Part shown: piece by piece, positions 31,125 through 43,902 of the stretch
How positions within the stretch are numbered: the stretch's first letter is position 1
Layout: every line of letters starts with the position of its first letter
DNA from: Fagopyrum homotropicum
Lineage: Eukaryota > Streptophyta > Magnoliopsida > Caryophyllales > Polygonaceae
Length of the DNA: 64,000 nucleotides
Assembly: GCA_033239125.1 (NCBI GenBank)
Contig: BSWB01000006.1
Span: 116,606,242 to 116,670,241, forward strand
Direction of reading: 5' to 3'
The notes under the pieces: model-generated
What the model was told of the DNA's origin: nothing
Databases searched by the model: none
What the model saw: the letters and a program-made list of their open reading frames with translations, nothing else
Translations under genes and position numbers: made by a program

Positions 31125-34100
31125 GGCAAAATGTTCATTAGATGGTCAGTGATAAGCCTTCTATCAACTATCAAGCAACTAATTCATAGAGTACACGATT
31201 GATACCTCAATCTCTTGCTATTCGTGCTTGCTATTTAAAGGTAGTCCTTACATACAAAGTTTGTAAACACAAGTCCAAAGAATATTAACACTTTGGGTAT
31301 TTCCCCTTTCTAATTTCATCCAATCTATTAATTTTATTTACCAGTAAGTCAAAGGAAGAATATTGACATCTTTCATAGCTAGTGAAGATAAAAAGAAAGT
31401 TCGCAATCACTATCAATTAATTTACAACTACCAGAACCTCTTTAGACAGAGAATATCATTTAGCTCAATGGCAGTACTATTACCTGTATCTTAAAACCAA
31501 TTTGACTTTTAGGATTTGCCAATTCAGTAAGGCATAAAATAGATTCAAATAAAATGTCAATCAGCAACCAAATCATTTCATTCGATTCAAAACCTCACAA
31601 TATGGGTCTTTTTCCAGGCAAATACCAGGTCCACTTGTTTTAATTTATACTGTCACAACCACAAGGTCCACAATAGCCATTTTTGGAACTTTAGAACTTT
31701 AGACTGGTGTTCCCTAGCAATGCATCAAAATGCAGAATTCTTCTTGACTTAATAAAAATTGCATATATATTGATTGAAGCTGATGACAGGTTTAAGTGCT
31801 CACTGAACAATCAAGTCATAAAATCCACAAGCAGCTGCAAATTAGCTTTAGCTGGCTCAGTAGCAGGTTTGCGCTATCAGACTGATCTACCTGCACTTAT
31901 AGATTTGTTGAGGAACAGATATACACAAAGATTAACAAATAAGATCATTTAATTTTGAGCTATTTGCACCGGAAATGATTTATCAAAGCAAAACATATAG
32001 TTTGAAGAGAAACAAACCGAGTATACTGTACTAGAGTATCCCCGGTTGATTTCCAGCGCTCGGATATTTGTCTGGGGAAAGCTCTTGAACCGTCTTTAGG
32101 CTGCTCTTCAGCTTCTTTTTATATTGAAAAGACAACGGATGCATTAGAATTTGATTGCAAAGGATAATAATTTGAGCAGGCGTATGAATAGAATCAGTAC
32201 GGTATCAAGCAGCAGATGAATTTTGAACAAAAACTTCTTAATATACAATTTTGATGACCGTTAAAGAGTTGATTGATTGAAACAGACGATGAACCGCATG
32301 AAACAGCAAGCACACATCAGACATCGATTGTATCCGCCTCTTTGCTTGTGAGATTGATGAACCCTAGGAACAAAATTTCCCCCCGAAGCACAAGGACCGG
32401 AGAAGAATGAGTTGAAATCTTCGTTAATAGATATCTCGCAACATTCTTCATACGTCACCTCATCACCGGAATCTGCACACTAGTAGCTATGATTCCATCG
32501 GATCAAAATTTGGATCTGATCGCTTCAGATGCCAAATATATGGATCAACTCAACATAATTCATCATAACACTTTCAACCGGATAGAAATCTGACCAAACC
32601 TTTCGTAATCGGATGATTACTACAGCAGTGTAGTCCAGGTGGTAGGGCTAAATCCACCTCCGATCACCACAACCGCAAAAAGAGACTTCAGTCTTCACTC
32701 TTCAGAGCATGGAGTCTGGCGGGAAACCTGACGTGGCAAGTCGATCGATTTACCATAAAAAGGGTCCAGGTTTTTCTTCACTGAATATGGGCTATTTTAA
32801 ATGGGCTTAACCTGAATTACGGCCCATGTAGAGACACCTGGCCCAACTAACCTTTTTTCCGGAAACAATTTAATGACAAACCGTACTTGCTACTTATAAA
32901 TAATATTATAAATGAAAATTATTGCTATTGCTATCATTTAGGAATTAGGATATCACATGAAGTTATTAGAATTATGGTATTTATATTAAATTTAGTATTA
33001 CATAACTAATATCCAGTGAAGTTTTGTAATATTTTTAATTTTAACATATAAATACAAGAAATTTATAAGAATGGGTTTCTAATCGCATCTAGCGGAATTC
33101 CTCAGGCGAAAACTTATTCCGTGAAATCAATAAGCCTGAATATCACATCCCAATCCGTGAAGAAATGAGAAATGAAAGGGTTTGACCATGATGTTTATTT
33201 CATTATACATGTTGCTTCATCTATTTCGTAAGGAGGAGGAGGAGAAGAGATTTAAACGAAGTATCAGCCGGAGACGAGAAGGATAGGGGTTGTTAATCAC
33301 TTTTATGGGGAGATCCCATGTCCGATCTTCGACCTCTCAAAAAATGGATGTGTCTCGAAAAACTCTCCTAAACATTCACTAGGAGGACTAAGAGGAGAGG
33401 AGACCTAGGAAATATTCACTGAAGCGAGAAAAAGGACTGAGAGGAGACCTAGGAAATATTGACTAGGAGAAGTCTATATTGGCAGAAGGGATGAGCTTCT
33501 CGATATGCTTTGTGCAATCTCATTCTGCCGGTCTCCAAAGGGTACTTAACGAGAATCAAAATCAGGTATGAGTCACCCCTCATCCCCTTGAACAATATAT
33601 TTAGAACTATATATATGAATTATTTGTTCTTTTGGGCAAACTTAACCTCTTTCTTTCTTTCTAGAGTTTATCGATAAAAACTATTATATATGATATTTGC
33701 CCAACCAATTTAAACAACTTTTTTGTACATGCAAAATAGTTACCTACTAATTTGTAGCCTTATCTTCACTTAGTCTCACGACTGGACAGTGAAGCTTGCT
33801 CAATCAATACTGAAATATTCAAACTTTAACCAATCAACTCGTGAAAATCATGAATATCCCGCTCTAGGCAAAACTCTATCTAAAGTACATAATGCTTATC
33901 TGTTTTTTTTTTTCATGAATTCCATGGGTAAGGTATTATCTATGGTTACTAACTGCAACTTTACAACCTATTGCTTTTTAAATAGAGTGAATTTGCTATG
34001 TAGTCTTAGTTCACTAATTTTGTTTAGTAATTATGCACCTCAATAACTTTGTTAGAATATGACATCTTTTAAGATTTTAAGACTAATTTACCCTTATACA

Positions 34101-34921
34101 AGAATCTAAAAGATTACTAATTGATTATTGCTTTTTAATTGACCCACAATCCCTAATTGAAGAAGTTGTATTTTGAAAGAGTTACCAATTTTGATCAGCG
34201 TAATCAATTAGCAATTAATCGTGTATAAGAAAATTTTACAAGAATTGATAAAACTAGTATGTTACATGTTTGTACTCTTCATGTGAATCATGTATCATCA
34301 ATTTCTCTATGGAATGAATGAGTTTGGGTTTTAGATGAAACGCTTGAACCGTGTACAAGAAAATTGGTTTGGTTTTATATGAAACGCTTGAACCGTGTAC
34401 AAGAAAATTAGTTACAATAACTTTTGTGCAAGAAAATTAGTGTACAAGCAAAAGTTAAGTATCATAACTAACGTATATTTATAATTTTCGAAAGAAGATA
34501 AATCGTGAAATCCAACTTGTCCAGTTGGTTAGGGTGGGAGGAAGGGACAACCAATCAGAGATCAATTCTTGGTGACTACATTCGTTTATTAATTTTTCAT
34601 ATATCTTGTAAGAATTATAAAATTACAAGAAAATAAGTATGATTTACAAGAAAATTTGTCTCATTTACGAGAATAAGTTACAGTAAAGTTATAAGAGAAA
34701 CGCCTAAATTAGGATAAAATTTATTATAATAAATAAGGGTAAATTTGTCATTTTTTTGTTTAATAAGGCTATTCACTTAAAATTTATAGGCCTAGGTTAT
34801 TTACTAAACAAAATTAATCATTGGGTGCATTTGATCCAATTCTCTCTTTTGAATAACGTTAAACAAACTCACTAGTTTAGTTCATGTATAGATCTATCTA
34901 TGCACTATTGGGAATTTTGCA
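31125..34921. other. Intergenic region downstream of the WAT1-related gene
   Basis: No convincing gene. On the minus strand 32261-32500 is a coding-like block (DSGDEVTYEECCEISINEDF, with Cys-rich and hydrophobic residues following) after a possible acceptor, perhaps the last exon of an unknown gene or a non-coding transcript. The phrase gagacctaggaaatattcac repeats at 33400 and 33445, and a 44-bp direct repeat (gaaacgcttgaaccgtgtac) at 34337 and 34381. The remainder is AT-rich and shows nothing recognisable. Confidence 0.3.
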
Positions 34922-34930
34922 TAATTAATA

Positions 34931-35836
34931 GGAAAAATAACTCAAAATAATACCAACTTTGAAAATTACTAAGAGCGATACAAACTATCAACGTATTTAC
35001 CAAAAATACAATGTCTTATTTTTTCGGTGAAAATACTAGTTCCGGCGATGACATGGCAACCAGAATTTGACATGTCATCAAAAAATAGATTTATTGTGTG
35101 ATGTGGATTATTTTTATAAAATCAAGTTAATAGCACGTAAAATTTTTAAAAATATATATATTAAGTTCTTTTTTAAATTATTATATTTAAATATAGTTTT
35201 TGTAACTATTTTTAATATAAGGTTTTACAAATTATTTTGTAAAAAAATATTTTTTTTTAAAAGAAATTTTTTTGTAATATATATCTATATATATATATAT
35301 TAAAAAAATCGTTTTCTTGTGCTTTTTTTTAAAAAAATTTTGGGAAATTTTTTATTTTGTATATTTTTAATTAATTTTAATGTTCTTTAAATCGTTTTTT
35401 ATTTATTTAAAAGTTAGTTAAAATATATAAAACTCCAAAAAAATTTTAAAAATTTACAAGAAATTTTTTTAAAAGTACAAACAAAATTATTTAAAAAAAT
35501 ATGTTTATAAAATTTTTTTATTTTTTTTAAATTATAATTTTTTAAATTAAAAAATAGTTACGAATTTATTATTATTATTATTTTTATATTTTTAAACATA
35601 TTAAATGTTATTAACTTGATTTAAAAAAAATAAAATCCACGTCACATAATTATTTTTGATGACATGTCAAATTCCGGTTGCCACGTCATCGTCGGAGTTA
35701 GAATTTTCGCCGGAAAAGTAAGACGTATTATTTTTGGTAAATACGTTGATAGTTCGTATCACTCCTATTACTTTTCAAAGTTGGTATTATTTTTGGTTGA
35801 ATGATGATAGTTGGTATTATTTTGAGTTGTTTTTCC
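34931..35836. mobile_element. Mutator-like foldback element (non-autonomous)
   Basis: This 906-bp element has long inverted repeats of about 220-250 bp (34931 to about 35160; about 35585 to 35836) starting GGAAAAAYAACTCAAAATAA. It is flanked by 9-mers taattaata (34922-34930) and aaattaata (35837-35845) that match at 8 of 9 bases. Long terminal repeats plus a 9-bp duplication indicate the Mutator superfamily. The right arm has about 30 extra bases holding a repeat of ataataccaact. The interior is nearly pure A/T and non-coding. Confidence 0.8.
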
Positions 35837-35845
35837 AAATTAATA

Positions 35846-36601
35846 TTATGCAATCTATAAAAAACGACAAAACATATATGTTATGAACGAAGTTTTAGCC
35901 TTGTTTAGGTCTTCATATTCGGACAACTACCTATTTCATTTTAACATTGCTCTTACGACTTTCTTTGAGTTTTTAATATTGATAATATCTCTCAATATCC
36001 ATTTTATGTTTAGCATGTTGATGGAATGTTTTGATATTGATGGACTATTTTATAGCAAACAAAACTCTTCTATTAATAGTGTGTTTGTCATATGGAGAAC
36101 AAACTTCGAATGAATTTTCCCAATGAACCTCAATGAGAAACTCCTTCAAACTATTGTTCTTATGGTTTACAACAATCCAACTATAATAACAACTCTCTTG
36201 TGCTACAAAATCACAATTTATTTATGAACGCTGGATTAGTTGTACAATGTATATGTTGTATGATGATGCAAATATCACAAAATTGTAGCGACATGTATTT
36301 TGATGAGCAGTCCAACAATATAAGTAACAAGATAAATGAAGCAATAAGGTTAACAAAAATATGAACAATGTTCATTTAAATATGATATCAAATGATATTG
36401 CTCAACCAGGTTAAATCATGGAGCAACAACTCATTTGTACTTTCTTCTTGTTCGTTGGTCTTTAAAACAGGTGATGTGAAACTAATATAGTGTAAACTGG
36501 CATCCAAAGTATTTTAGTGGAGGATTAACACGGTAGAGCTTTATGCACAAAACAATAGTGTCAAGCGCATAAATATAACCATACACGGGCAATTGTACCC
36601 A
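35846..36601. other. AT-rich spacer, no gene recognised
   Basis: A 76-codon open frame at 35883-36113 is hydrophobic with no family resemblance and lacks supporting context. The rest is non-coding. Confidence 0.25.
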
Positions 36602-36732
36602 CATGTTGTTGGAATTTCGGTGCCCGGTTTTAGACCAAAGGGCCTTAGTCTCACTTATGTGAGTAGACGGTTCTCCCAATTGCCAATCAAATTAATATAA
36701 TTATCTTGAACTAAAAACAAGTTATTAACCAA

Positions 36733-36935
36733 GGGTTTATAATCTCCACAAAGGAGTAGACAAAACCCAATCAAGAGTTTGTAGTCTCCAAAGGAGTAGA
36801 CAAAACTCAACCAAGAGTTTGTAACCTCCAAAGGAGTAGACAAAATTCAACCAAAAAGAGTTTGTAATCTCCAAAGGAGTAGACAAACTCAACCAAGAGT
36901 TTGTAATCTCATAAAAGGAGTAGAAAAACTCTAAT
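36733..36935. repeat. Five tandem units of about 41-46 bp
   Basis: The unit reads agagtttgtaatctccaaag then gagtagacaaaactcaacca, with small variations. It lies in the 5' part of the solo LTR. Confidence 0.85.
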
Positions 36936-37230
36936 AGAAGTTAAGTTCAATTGCACGTCTTATAAACCGGTTGTTATATGTTAAAACCATTGACTTGGAT
37001 AATGTAATGAGTCATTCATAAATGAATTTTCCTTCTAAGTGTATTCTCCCCTACACCGGGAATATCCAAATACCTTAGTGGGATAAAACATTACACGTTA
37101 CAAAGACTAAGTAAGAGACTTACTTGTCTTACTTTGTAGAAAGTGTATTCCTAGGTTTTGTCAATACAAAACCAAACTAAGATGGATGTCTATCCTTTGT
37201 CAATATAAAGGAACTATACTGGTCTTTCGA

Positions 37231-39674
37231 GTTTTGCAAACAAGCTTATAAGAAGGTCTATCCAATGTCAATACAATGAAACTAAAAGCTTTATTGTTGG
37301 AAAAACGAATGTAAAATCAAGTTCAAATGACTCTCCCTTTTATAGGCACAGGGGGTCAAGGTTTTGGGGAGTTAAAAGCGGTTAAAATCGGTTTTGGAAG
37401 TTACTTGGAAGTTACTTGGAAGATGGGCTTTGAAGCCCTAGAAAGCCCGAGGCCCGAGGCCCACATAAGGAGCCCAAAATTGCTCCCCGGAGCTAGCTTA
37501 GAGCTAGCTTATTTTTCTTGGTCTAAACACTTTCAATGAGCTTCATTCACTTTAATATAGCTAGGGTAAGCTCCAAGATCCTCAAACACTCAATATCTTA
37601 GCTCAAGCTAGTGTAGCTCTTTAAGAAGCTCACTAACTGCTTCATTGACATTCACTAAGCATTTGAGCTTGGATTGCTCCCAATTTTTAACCACATATTC
37701 TTTAGCCAATATAAGGCCAAAGAACCAAAGATGTGCCGATAAAATGTGGCTAAAAAGCCCCAAATGTCGGCCTTCTAAAAGCTAGCACAAGTTGACCTTG
37801 TCACTATGGTCCGGGTTGCGGGAGGCAAGCCAAGTGATCGGCACTAAGATCAACTAGTATTATAAAGGGAGTCAAATCGAGTTTTGCAAACAAGCTTATA
37901 AGATGGCCTATCCAATGTCAATACAATGGAACTAAAAGCTTTATTGTTGCAAAAACGAATGTAAAATCAAGTGCAAATGACTCTCCCTTTTATAGGCATA
38001 GGGGGCCACGGTTTTGGGGAGTTAAAAGCGGTTAAAATCGGTTATGGAAGTTACTTGGAAGATGAGCCTTGAAGCCCTAGAAAGCCCGAGGCCCGAGGCC
38101 CACATAGGGAGCCCAAAGCCGCTCCCCGGAGCTAGCTTATTTTTCTTGGTCGAAACACTTTCAATGAGCTTCATTCACTTTAATATAGCTAGGGTAAGCT
38201 CTAAGATCCTCAAACACTTAATATCTTAGCTCAAGCTAGTGTAGCCCTTTAAGAAGCTCACTAACTGCTTCATTGACAATGACTAAGCATTTGAGCTTTG
38301 ATTGCTCCCAATTTTTAACCGCATATTTTTTAGCCAATATAAGGCCTAAGAACCAAAGGTGTGCCGATAAAATGTGGCTAAAAATCCCCAAACGTCGGCC
38401 TTCTAAAAGCTAGCACAAGTTGACCTTGTCACTATGGTCCGGGTTGCGGGAGTCAAGCCAAGTGACCGTCACTAAGAACAACTAGTATTATAAGGGGAGT
38501 CGAATCGAGTTTTGCAAACAACCTTATAAGAAGGCCTATCCAATGTCAATACAATGGAACTAAAAGCTTTATTGTTGCAAAAACGAATGTAAAATCAAGT
38601 GCAAATGGCTCTCCCTTTTATAGGCATAGGGGGCCACGGTTTTGGGGAGTTAAAAGCGGTTAAAATCGGTTATGGAAGTTACTTGGAAGATGGGCCTTGA
38701 AGCCCTAGAAAGCCCGAGGCCCACATAGGGAGCCCAAAACCGCTCTCCAGAGCTAGCTTAGAGCTAGCTTATTTTTCTTGGTCTAAACACTTCCAATGAG
38801 CTTCATTCACTTTAATATAGCTAGGGTAAGCTCCAAGATCCTCAAACACTCAATATCTTAGCTCAAGCTAGTGTAGCTCTTTAAGAAGCTCACTAACTGC
38901 TTCATTGACATTCACTAAGAATTTGAGCTTGCTCCCAATTTTTAACCACATATACTTTAGCCAATATAAGGCCTAAGAACCAAAGGTGTGCCGATAAAAT
39001 GTGGCTAAAAAGCCCCAAACGTCGGCCTTCTAAAAGCTAGCACAAGTTGACCTTGTCACTATGGTCCGGGTTGCGGGAGGCAAGCCAAGTGACTGGCACT
39101 AAGAACAACTAGTATTATAAGGGGAGTCGAATCGAGTTTTGCAAACAATCTTATAAAAAGGCCTATCCAATGTCAATACAATGGAACTAAAAGCTTTATT
39201 GTTGCAAAAACGAATGTAAAATCAAGTGCAAATGGCTCTCCCTTTTATAGGCATAGGGAGTCACGATTTTGGGGAGTTAAAAGCGGTTAAAATCGGTTAT
39301 GGTAGTTACTTGGAAGTTACTTGGAAGATGAGCCTTAAATCCCTAGAAAGTCCGAGGCCCACATAGGGAGCCCAAAACCGCTCCCCGGAGCTAGCTTATT
39401 TTTCTTGGTCTAAACACTTCCAATGAGCTTCATTCACTTTAATATAGCTAGGGTAAGCTCCAAGATCCTCAAACACTCAATATCTTAGCTCATGCTAAAG
39501 AAGCTCACTAACTGCTTCATTGACATTCACTAAGCATTTGAGCTTGGATTGCTCCCAATTTTTAACCACATATTTTTTAGCCAATATAAGGCCTACGAAC
39601 CAAAGGTGTGCCGATAAAATTTGGCTAAAAATCCCCAAACGTTGGCCTTCTAAAAGCTACACAAGTTGACCTTG
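37231..39674. repeat. Tandem array, unit about 627-650 bp, nearly four copies
   Basis: The anchor gttttgcaaacaa occurs at 37231, 37881, 38509 and 39136 (spacings 650, 628, 627). Each unit contains gcccgaggcccacata, gagctagcttatttttcttg, and actatggtccgggttgcggg near its end. Copies differ by substitutions and small indels, and the last is truncated. Open frames of about 60-70 codons recur in the units but have no coding character. Confidence 0.9.
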
Positions 39675-39775
39675 TCGTGAATCACCTTGCTTTGATTCGA
39701 CTCCCCTTATAATACTAGTTGTTCTTAGTGCCGGTCACTTGGCTTGCCTCCCGCAACCTGGACCATAGTGACACA
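39675..39775 (-). repeat. Inverted copy of the array's unit junction
   Basis: Directly after the last forward unit, about 100 bp repeat the unit junction in reverse orientation: cgactccccttataatacta, then gcttgcctcccgcaacctgg and accatagtgac, the complement of 38437-38500. The array therefore ends in a foldback. Confidence 0.8.
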
Positions 39776-39914
39776 CATGTGAACAACTCATTGCACCTTG
39801 TCTCAAGTCAAGCTCAACGGTTACAATGAAGACTTAGCCCAAATCTCCAACACATGTACACATGTAGGAATAATGGAAGTACTAGCTACCACCCACCATA
39901 AAAAGAAGTTATAA

Positions 39915-40139
39915 ATGAGGACCATTTTCTGAAATTGTAGAGGTATGAAAAAAGAACTTTTGGACAAACATTAACCTAACATGTAAAAATAAGCATATCC
40001 AAATGATTATGCTAGCCGAAACAAAAACAAGTTCTAAACTTGATGATGTAATATGGAAAATACAGGTTTTGACAATATTTACTTTATCTCAACTAGCGAC
40101 TTTGCCGGTGGATTATGTCTCGTATGGAAAAAGTACCAA
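39915..40139 (+). pseudogene. LINE endonuclease fragment
   Basis: The frame opens MRTIF, has a TGA where a Trp is expected, then NCRGM, the usual start of plant LINE ORF2 (apurinic-type endonuclease). It continues IQMIMLAETKTSSKLDDVIW, and after a frame change SDFAGGLCLVWK, another conserved block. Only about 75 codons remain; no reverse transcriptase follows. Confidence 0.6.
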
Positions 40140-40540
40140 CGGAAAGACAAAATAATAAAATAACTAAAAAATAAAATGGATATCGCAGCAAAAAAATAGA
40201 TTTGTGACCGCACTCTACTTCGGCAAGCATTTGCTATCGTTAATGGGGTGATTTTTGCAATGGCACAACGTCGGTACTAAGTGTTGTCGCTATTGGTCAT
40301 TTTTTGCGACGGCACAACGACGACAATTTCCGCCACACTGATGCAGAATTCTATTATCATAGACCACCAATTTAGCTTTACCTAATCCTAAGTTTATAAG
40401 CCTATTGTGCATCATATGAAATTTATGCAAGGTAAGTAAAATCTACTGTTAAAGAAGCATTAGGCTTAATCACAATGTGCAATTAGATGAGTTTCAATGG
40501 CTTATTTGTTTCCTCCAGAAAAGATGTAGAATCCATGTAG
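40140..40540. other. Repeat remnant with gcgacggcacaacg motifs
   Basis: The phrases gcaatggcacaacgtcggta and gcgacggcacaacgacgaca resemble the CG-rich subterminal repeats of some plant CACTA elements. No terminus was found, so the class is uncertain. Confidence 0.3.
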
Positions 40541-40827
40541 TTATAAATTATCTTATTCAGTTAGCAAAATGTTGAAAAAACATAGTAATAATATGTACGA
40601 TTGTTTATGTGTTAAACCCCACAAGAGGGATGAAGTAGCGCTATATCTCTGTTTCAAAATTGCATACTTGATAAACTAACAAAAGTTTCACCCCAAAACT
40701 AGTGATTTGATCATGAATCTAAATTGAATAATCCTACTCATAGAGTACGGTAAGGATAAGATTTGAATTAACCTAACTCATAATCACCATTAGTTGCACG
40801 TTGCAGGTTGTAGTAGCAACAACAACC

Positions 40828-41452
40828 ATATAAACATTGTGAATAGTGAGGCCAAGATCACCATGGAATCGAAACGACCATATTTGAATAGTATCTCCTG
40901 TGCAAAACCAATTCTCATGGAAAAACTTCATCTAACCATTGGTTAGAGCAAACCACCAACTACTCTTCTTCTCATCTTAGTTCCACTTTACGATCTTCAT
41001 GGGACACATCTCAAACAGAGGATTCAACACTGTAAAAGGGTCGACCACCATAATCTTGAGTTTTTTATTCAACTTCATGTTTCTATCATCAACATACTTT
41101 TGAATAAAATGTTCCTCTTCAAGGTGCAAGAAGCTCTTCTCGATCATCTTTTTGGGAAAATGAGGCGAGCGTGATTACGGTTCATGTCTGTAGTGGTGAG
41201 TCTCTTTCTCATGATCAGTTGTATGCTTTCTTCGTCACCATCCTTCACAACAATGAAACCATGATATCTTTGATGGAGTTCTTGGCAATTGGGTGGGACA
41301 AGTCGTGTGCGCTTAATCTTGAGATTGGGCTTAGCATAATCGGCATCATTGTTCAGGTTGATCACAATACCGAAGAGGTTCAATCCCGATTGTTCTTCAA
41401 GATTGCGGTTTTTCAACACTCCGAACAACTTGGTATTAGGCTTAACATCCAT
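40828..41452 (-). pseudogene. B3-domain pseudogene copy 1
   Basis: Starts with ATG at 41452; the first 103 codons are open. A 1-base deletion near 41150 (LIFPKR then stop) shifts out the B3 half. The terminal stop has also changed (tataaacatt in place of tctaaacctt). The upstream flank is shared with other copies. Confidence 0.7.
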
Positions 41453-41810
41453 CACGAGCAATGATGATCAAAAAAGAAAGAAAACGAAGCGTTTAGAAAC
41501 CAAGCTAAGATCGAATCCATGGAGTTACAAAATATTTTATTCAGTTAGAAAAATGTTGAAGAAATAGAGTAATAATATGTACGATTGTTGATGTGTTGAA
41601 CACCCACAAGAGGGATGAAGTACTACTATTTCTCTGTTCCAAAAGTGGATACTTAATAAACTAACAAAAGTTGCACCCCTAAACTAGTATTTTGATCATG
41701 AATGTAAATTGTATAATCCTACTTACAAAGTACGCTAAGACTAAGATTTGAATTAACCTAAATCATACCATTAGTTGCAGGTTGTAGGTTGTAGTAGCAG
41801 CGGCTACCAT

Positions 41811-42262
41811 ATAAACCTTGTGAATAATTAGGCCAAGATTTCCATGGAGTTGAAACGACCAGATTTGAATAACATCCCCTGTGCACAACTGATTCTCATG
41901 CAAAAACTTCATCCGCACTGTTTAGAGCAAATCACCAACTACTCTTCTTCTCATCATGGTTCCACTTTGTTATCTTCATGGGTCGCATCTCAAACAGAGG
42001 ATTCGATACCGTAAAAGGGTCGACCACCATAACCCTGAGTTTGTTCTTCAACTTCTTGTTTCCACCATCAACATACTTTTGAATCAAGTGTTTCTCTTCA
42101 AGGCGCAATAAGCTCTTCTCGGTCATCTTTTTAAGCTAAGTTAAGCGAGCGTGATTACAGTTAATGTCTGTAATTGTGAATCTCTTTCTCGAGATCAGTT
42201 GTACGCTTTATTCGTAACAACCCTTCACAACAGCAAACCACAATATCTTTGAGAGAGTTTTA
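41811..42262 (-). pseudogene. B3-domain pseudogene copy 2, N-terminus deleted
   Basis: Keeps the B3 half (KSLLRLEEKHLIQKYVDGGN) with a Trp-to-TGA change after KKSSW near 41932. The N-terminal half is missing: the sequence jumps from agagagtttta directly into the 3' flank of copy 3. Copy 10 has the same junction. Confidence 0.7.
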
Positions 42263-42290
42263 AGATTGTAGGTTATAGTAGCAACAACAT

Positions 42291-42917
42291 CCATTTAAAC
42301 CATGTAACTAATGAGGCCAAAAACGCCATGAAGTTAAAATGACCAGATTTGAATATAATCCTCTGCGCAAAACCGATTCACATGCAAAAACTTCATACCC
42401 TCACTAGTTATAGCAAACCACCAACTACTCTTCTTCTCATCATAGTTCCACTTTGCAATCTTCATGGGATACATCTCAAACAGAGGATTCGACACCGAAA
42501 AGTGTTGAACATCATAACCCTGAGTTTGTTCTTTAGCTTCCTATTTCCACCAAAAACATACTTTTGAATCAAGTGTTCCTCTTCAAGGCACAAGAAGCTC
42601 TTGTCGATCATCTTTCTAGGCAAAGTGAGGCGAGCAGGAGTACGGTTCATGTCTGTAGTGGTGTGTCTCTTTCTAAAGATTAGTTGTATGCTTTCATCGT
42701 CGCCGCCCTTCGCAATAACGAAACAACGGTATCTTTGAGGGAGTTCTTAGCGATTGGGTGTGACAAGTCTTGGATGGTTCATCTTGATACTGGGCTTAAC
42801 ATCATGAACGCCGTCGTTGAGGTTGATCATAATGCCGAAGAGCTTCAATCCCAACTGTTCTTCAAGATTGCAGTTTACCAGCACTCCGAAAAACTTGGTA
42901 CTGGGCTTAGCGCCCAT
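42291..42917 (-). pseudogene. B3-domain pseudogene copy 3
   Basis: Full length in outline, but carries the 1-base deletion in the DPFTV region (caccgaaaag instead of caccgtaaaag, near 42495) that it shares with copies 5, 11 and 13. Confidence 0.7.
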
Positions 42918-43092
42918 CAAGAGCAACGATGATCAAAGAAGAAAGAAAATGAAGCGTTTAGAAAAGGATCGATGATCGATTGAAGGAGGAAAAGAGTCAT
43001 TTATATATCAACAAAAATCATTTGTTATATTTTGGAAACAAAAAACTTTCCTAAATTATATTTTAGGATTGTAGGCTATAGTAGCAGCGGCA

Positions 43093-43722
43093 ACCATCTC
43101 AACTTTGTACATAATGAGGTCAAAATCACCATGGAGTTGAAATGACGAGATTTGTATAAACATTCCCTCCGCAAAACCGATTCTCTTGCAAAAACACCAT
43201 CCAATCATTGGTTAGATCAAACCACAAACTACTCTTCTTTTCGTCATAGTTCCACTTTTAGATCTTCATGGGACGCATCTGAAACATAGGAATCGACACC
43301 GTAAAAGGGTCGACCACCATAACCCTGAGTTTGCTATTAAGCTTCTTGTTTTCACCATCCACATACTTTTGAATAAAATGTTCTGCTTCAAGGTGCAAGA
43401 AGCTCTTCTCGATCATGTTTCTGGACAAAGTGAGGCAAGAATGATTACGGTTGTTGACTGTAGTGGTGAGTCTCTTTCTCAAGATCAGTTATATGCTTTC
43501 TTCGTCATCGCCCTTCACAACAACAAAATCACGGTATCTTTGAGGGAGTTGTTGGTGATTGGGTGGGGAAAGTTTTGGCCGCTTCATCTTGAGATTAGGC
43601 TTAGCATCATCACCGTCGCCATTGAGGTTGATCACAATGCCGAAGACCTTCAATCCCGACTGTTCTTCAAGATTGCGGTTTACCAGCACTCCAAACAACT
43701 TGGTATTGGGCTTAACGTCCAC
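43093..43722 (-). pseudogene. B3-domain pseudogene copy 4
   Basis: The start codon is changed to GTG (gtccaccac at 43718-43726). A Gln codon is TAA near 43487 and a second TAA follows MRPMKI near 43257. The sequence between these points is still open. Confidence 0.7.
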
Positions 43723-43902
43723 CACGAGTAGCGATGATCAATGAAGAAAGAAAATGAAGCGTGTAGAAAAGGATCAATGATCGATTGAATGAGGAAGAGG
43801 GTCATTTATATATACACAGAAATCATTCGCTATATTTTGGGAAACAAAATACTTTCCTAAACTATTTTTAGGATTGTCGTTTATAGTAGCAACAACAACC
43901 AT

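Larger units (their letters stand above)
36607..39852 (+). mobile_element. Solo LTR, 3.2 kb, expanded by internal tandem repeats
   Basis: It starts TGTTGGAATTTCGG, ends ATCTCCAACA, and is flanked by a perfect 5-bp duplication CATGT (36602-36606 and 39853-39857). TGTTGG...CCAACA ends are typical of plant copia-type LTRs. No coding region, primer site or second LTR is present, so it is best read as a solo LTR enlarged by tandem amplification. Orientation is arbitrary. Confidence 0.7.

Noticed and set aside
36733..36935. Regular 41-46-bp repeats resembling a CRISPR array
   Set aside because: Units are contiguous tandem repeats without unique spacers, in a eukaryotic LTR.
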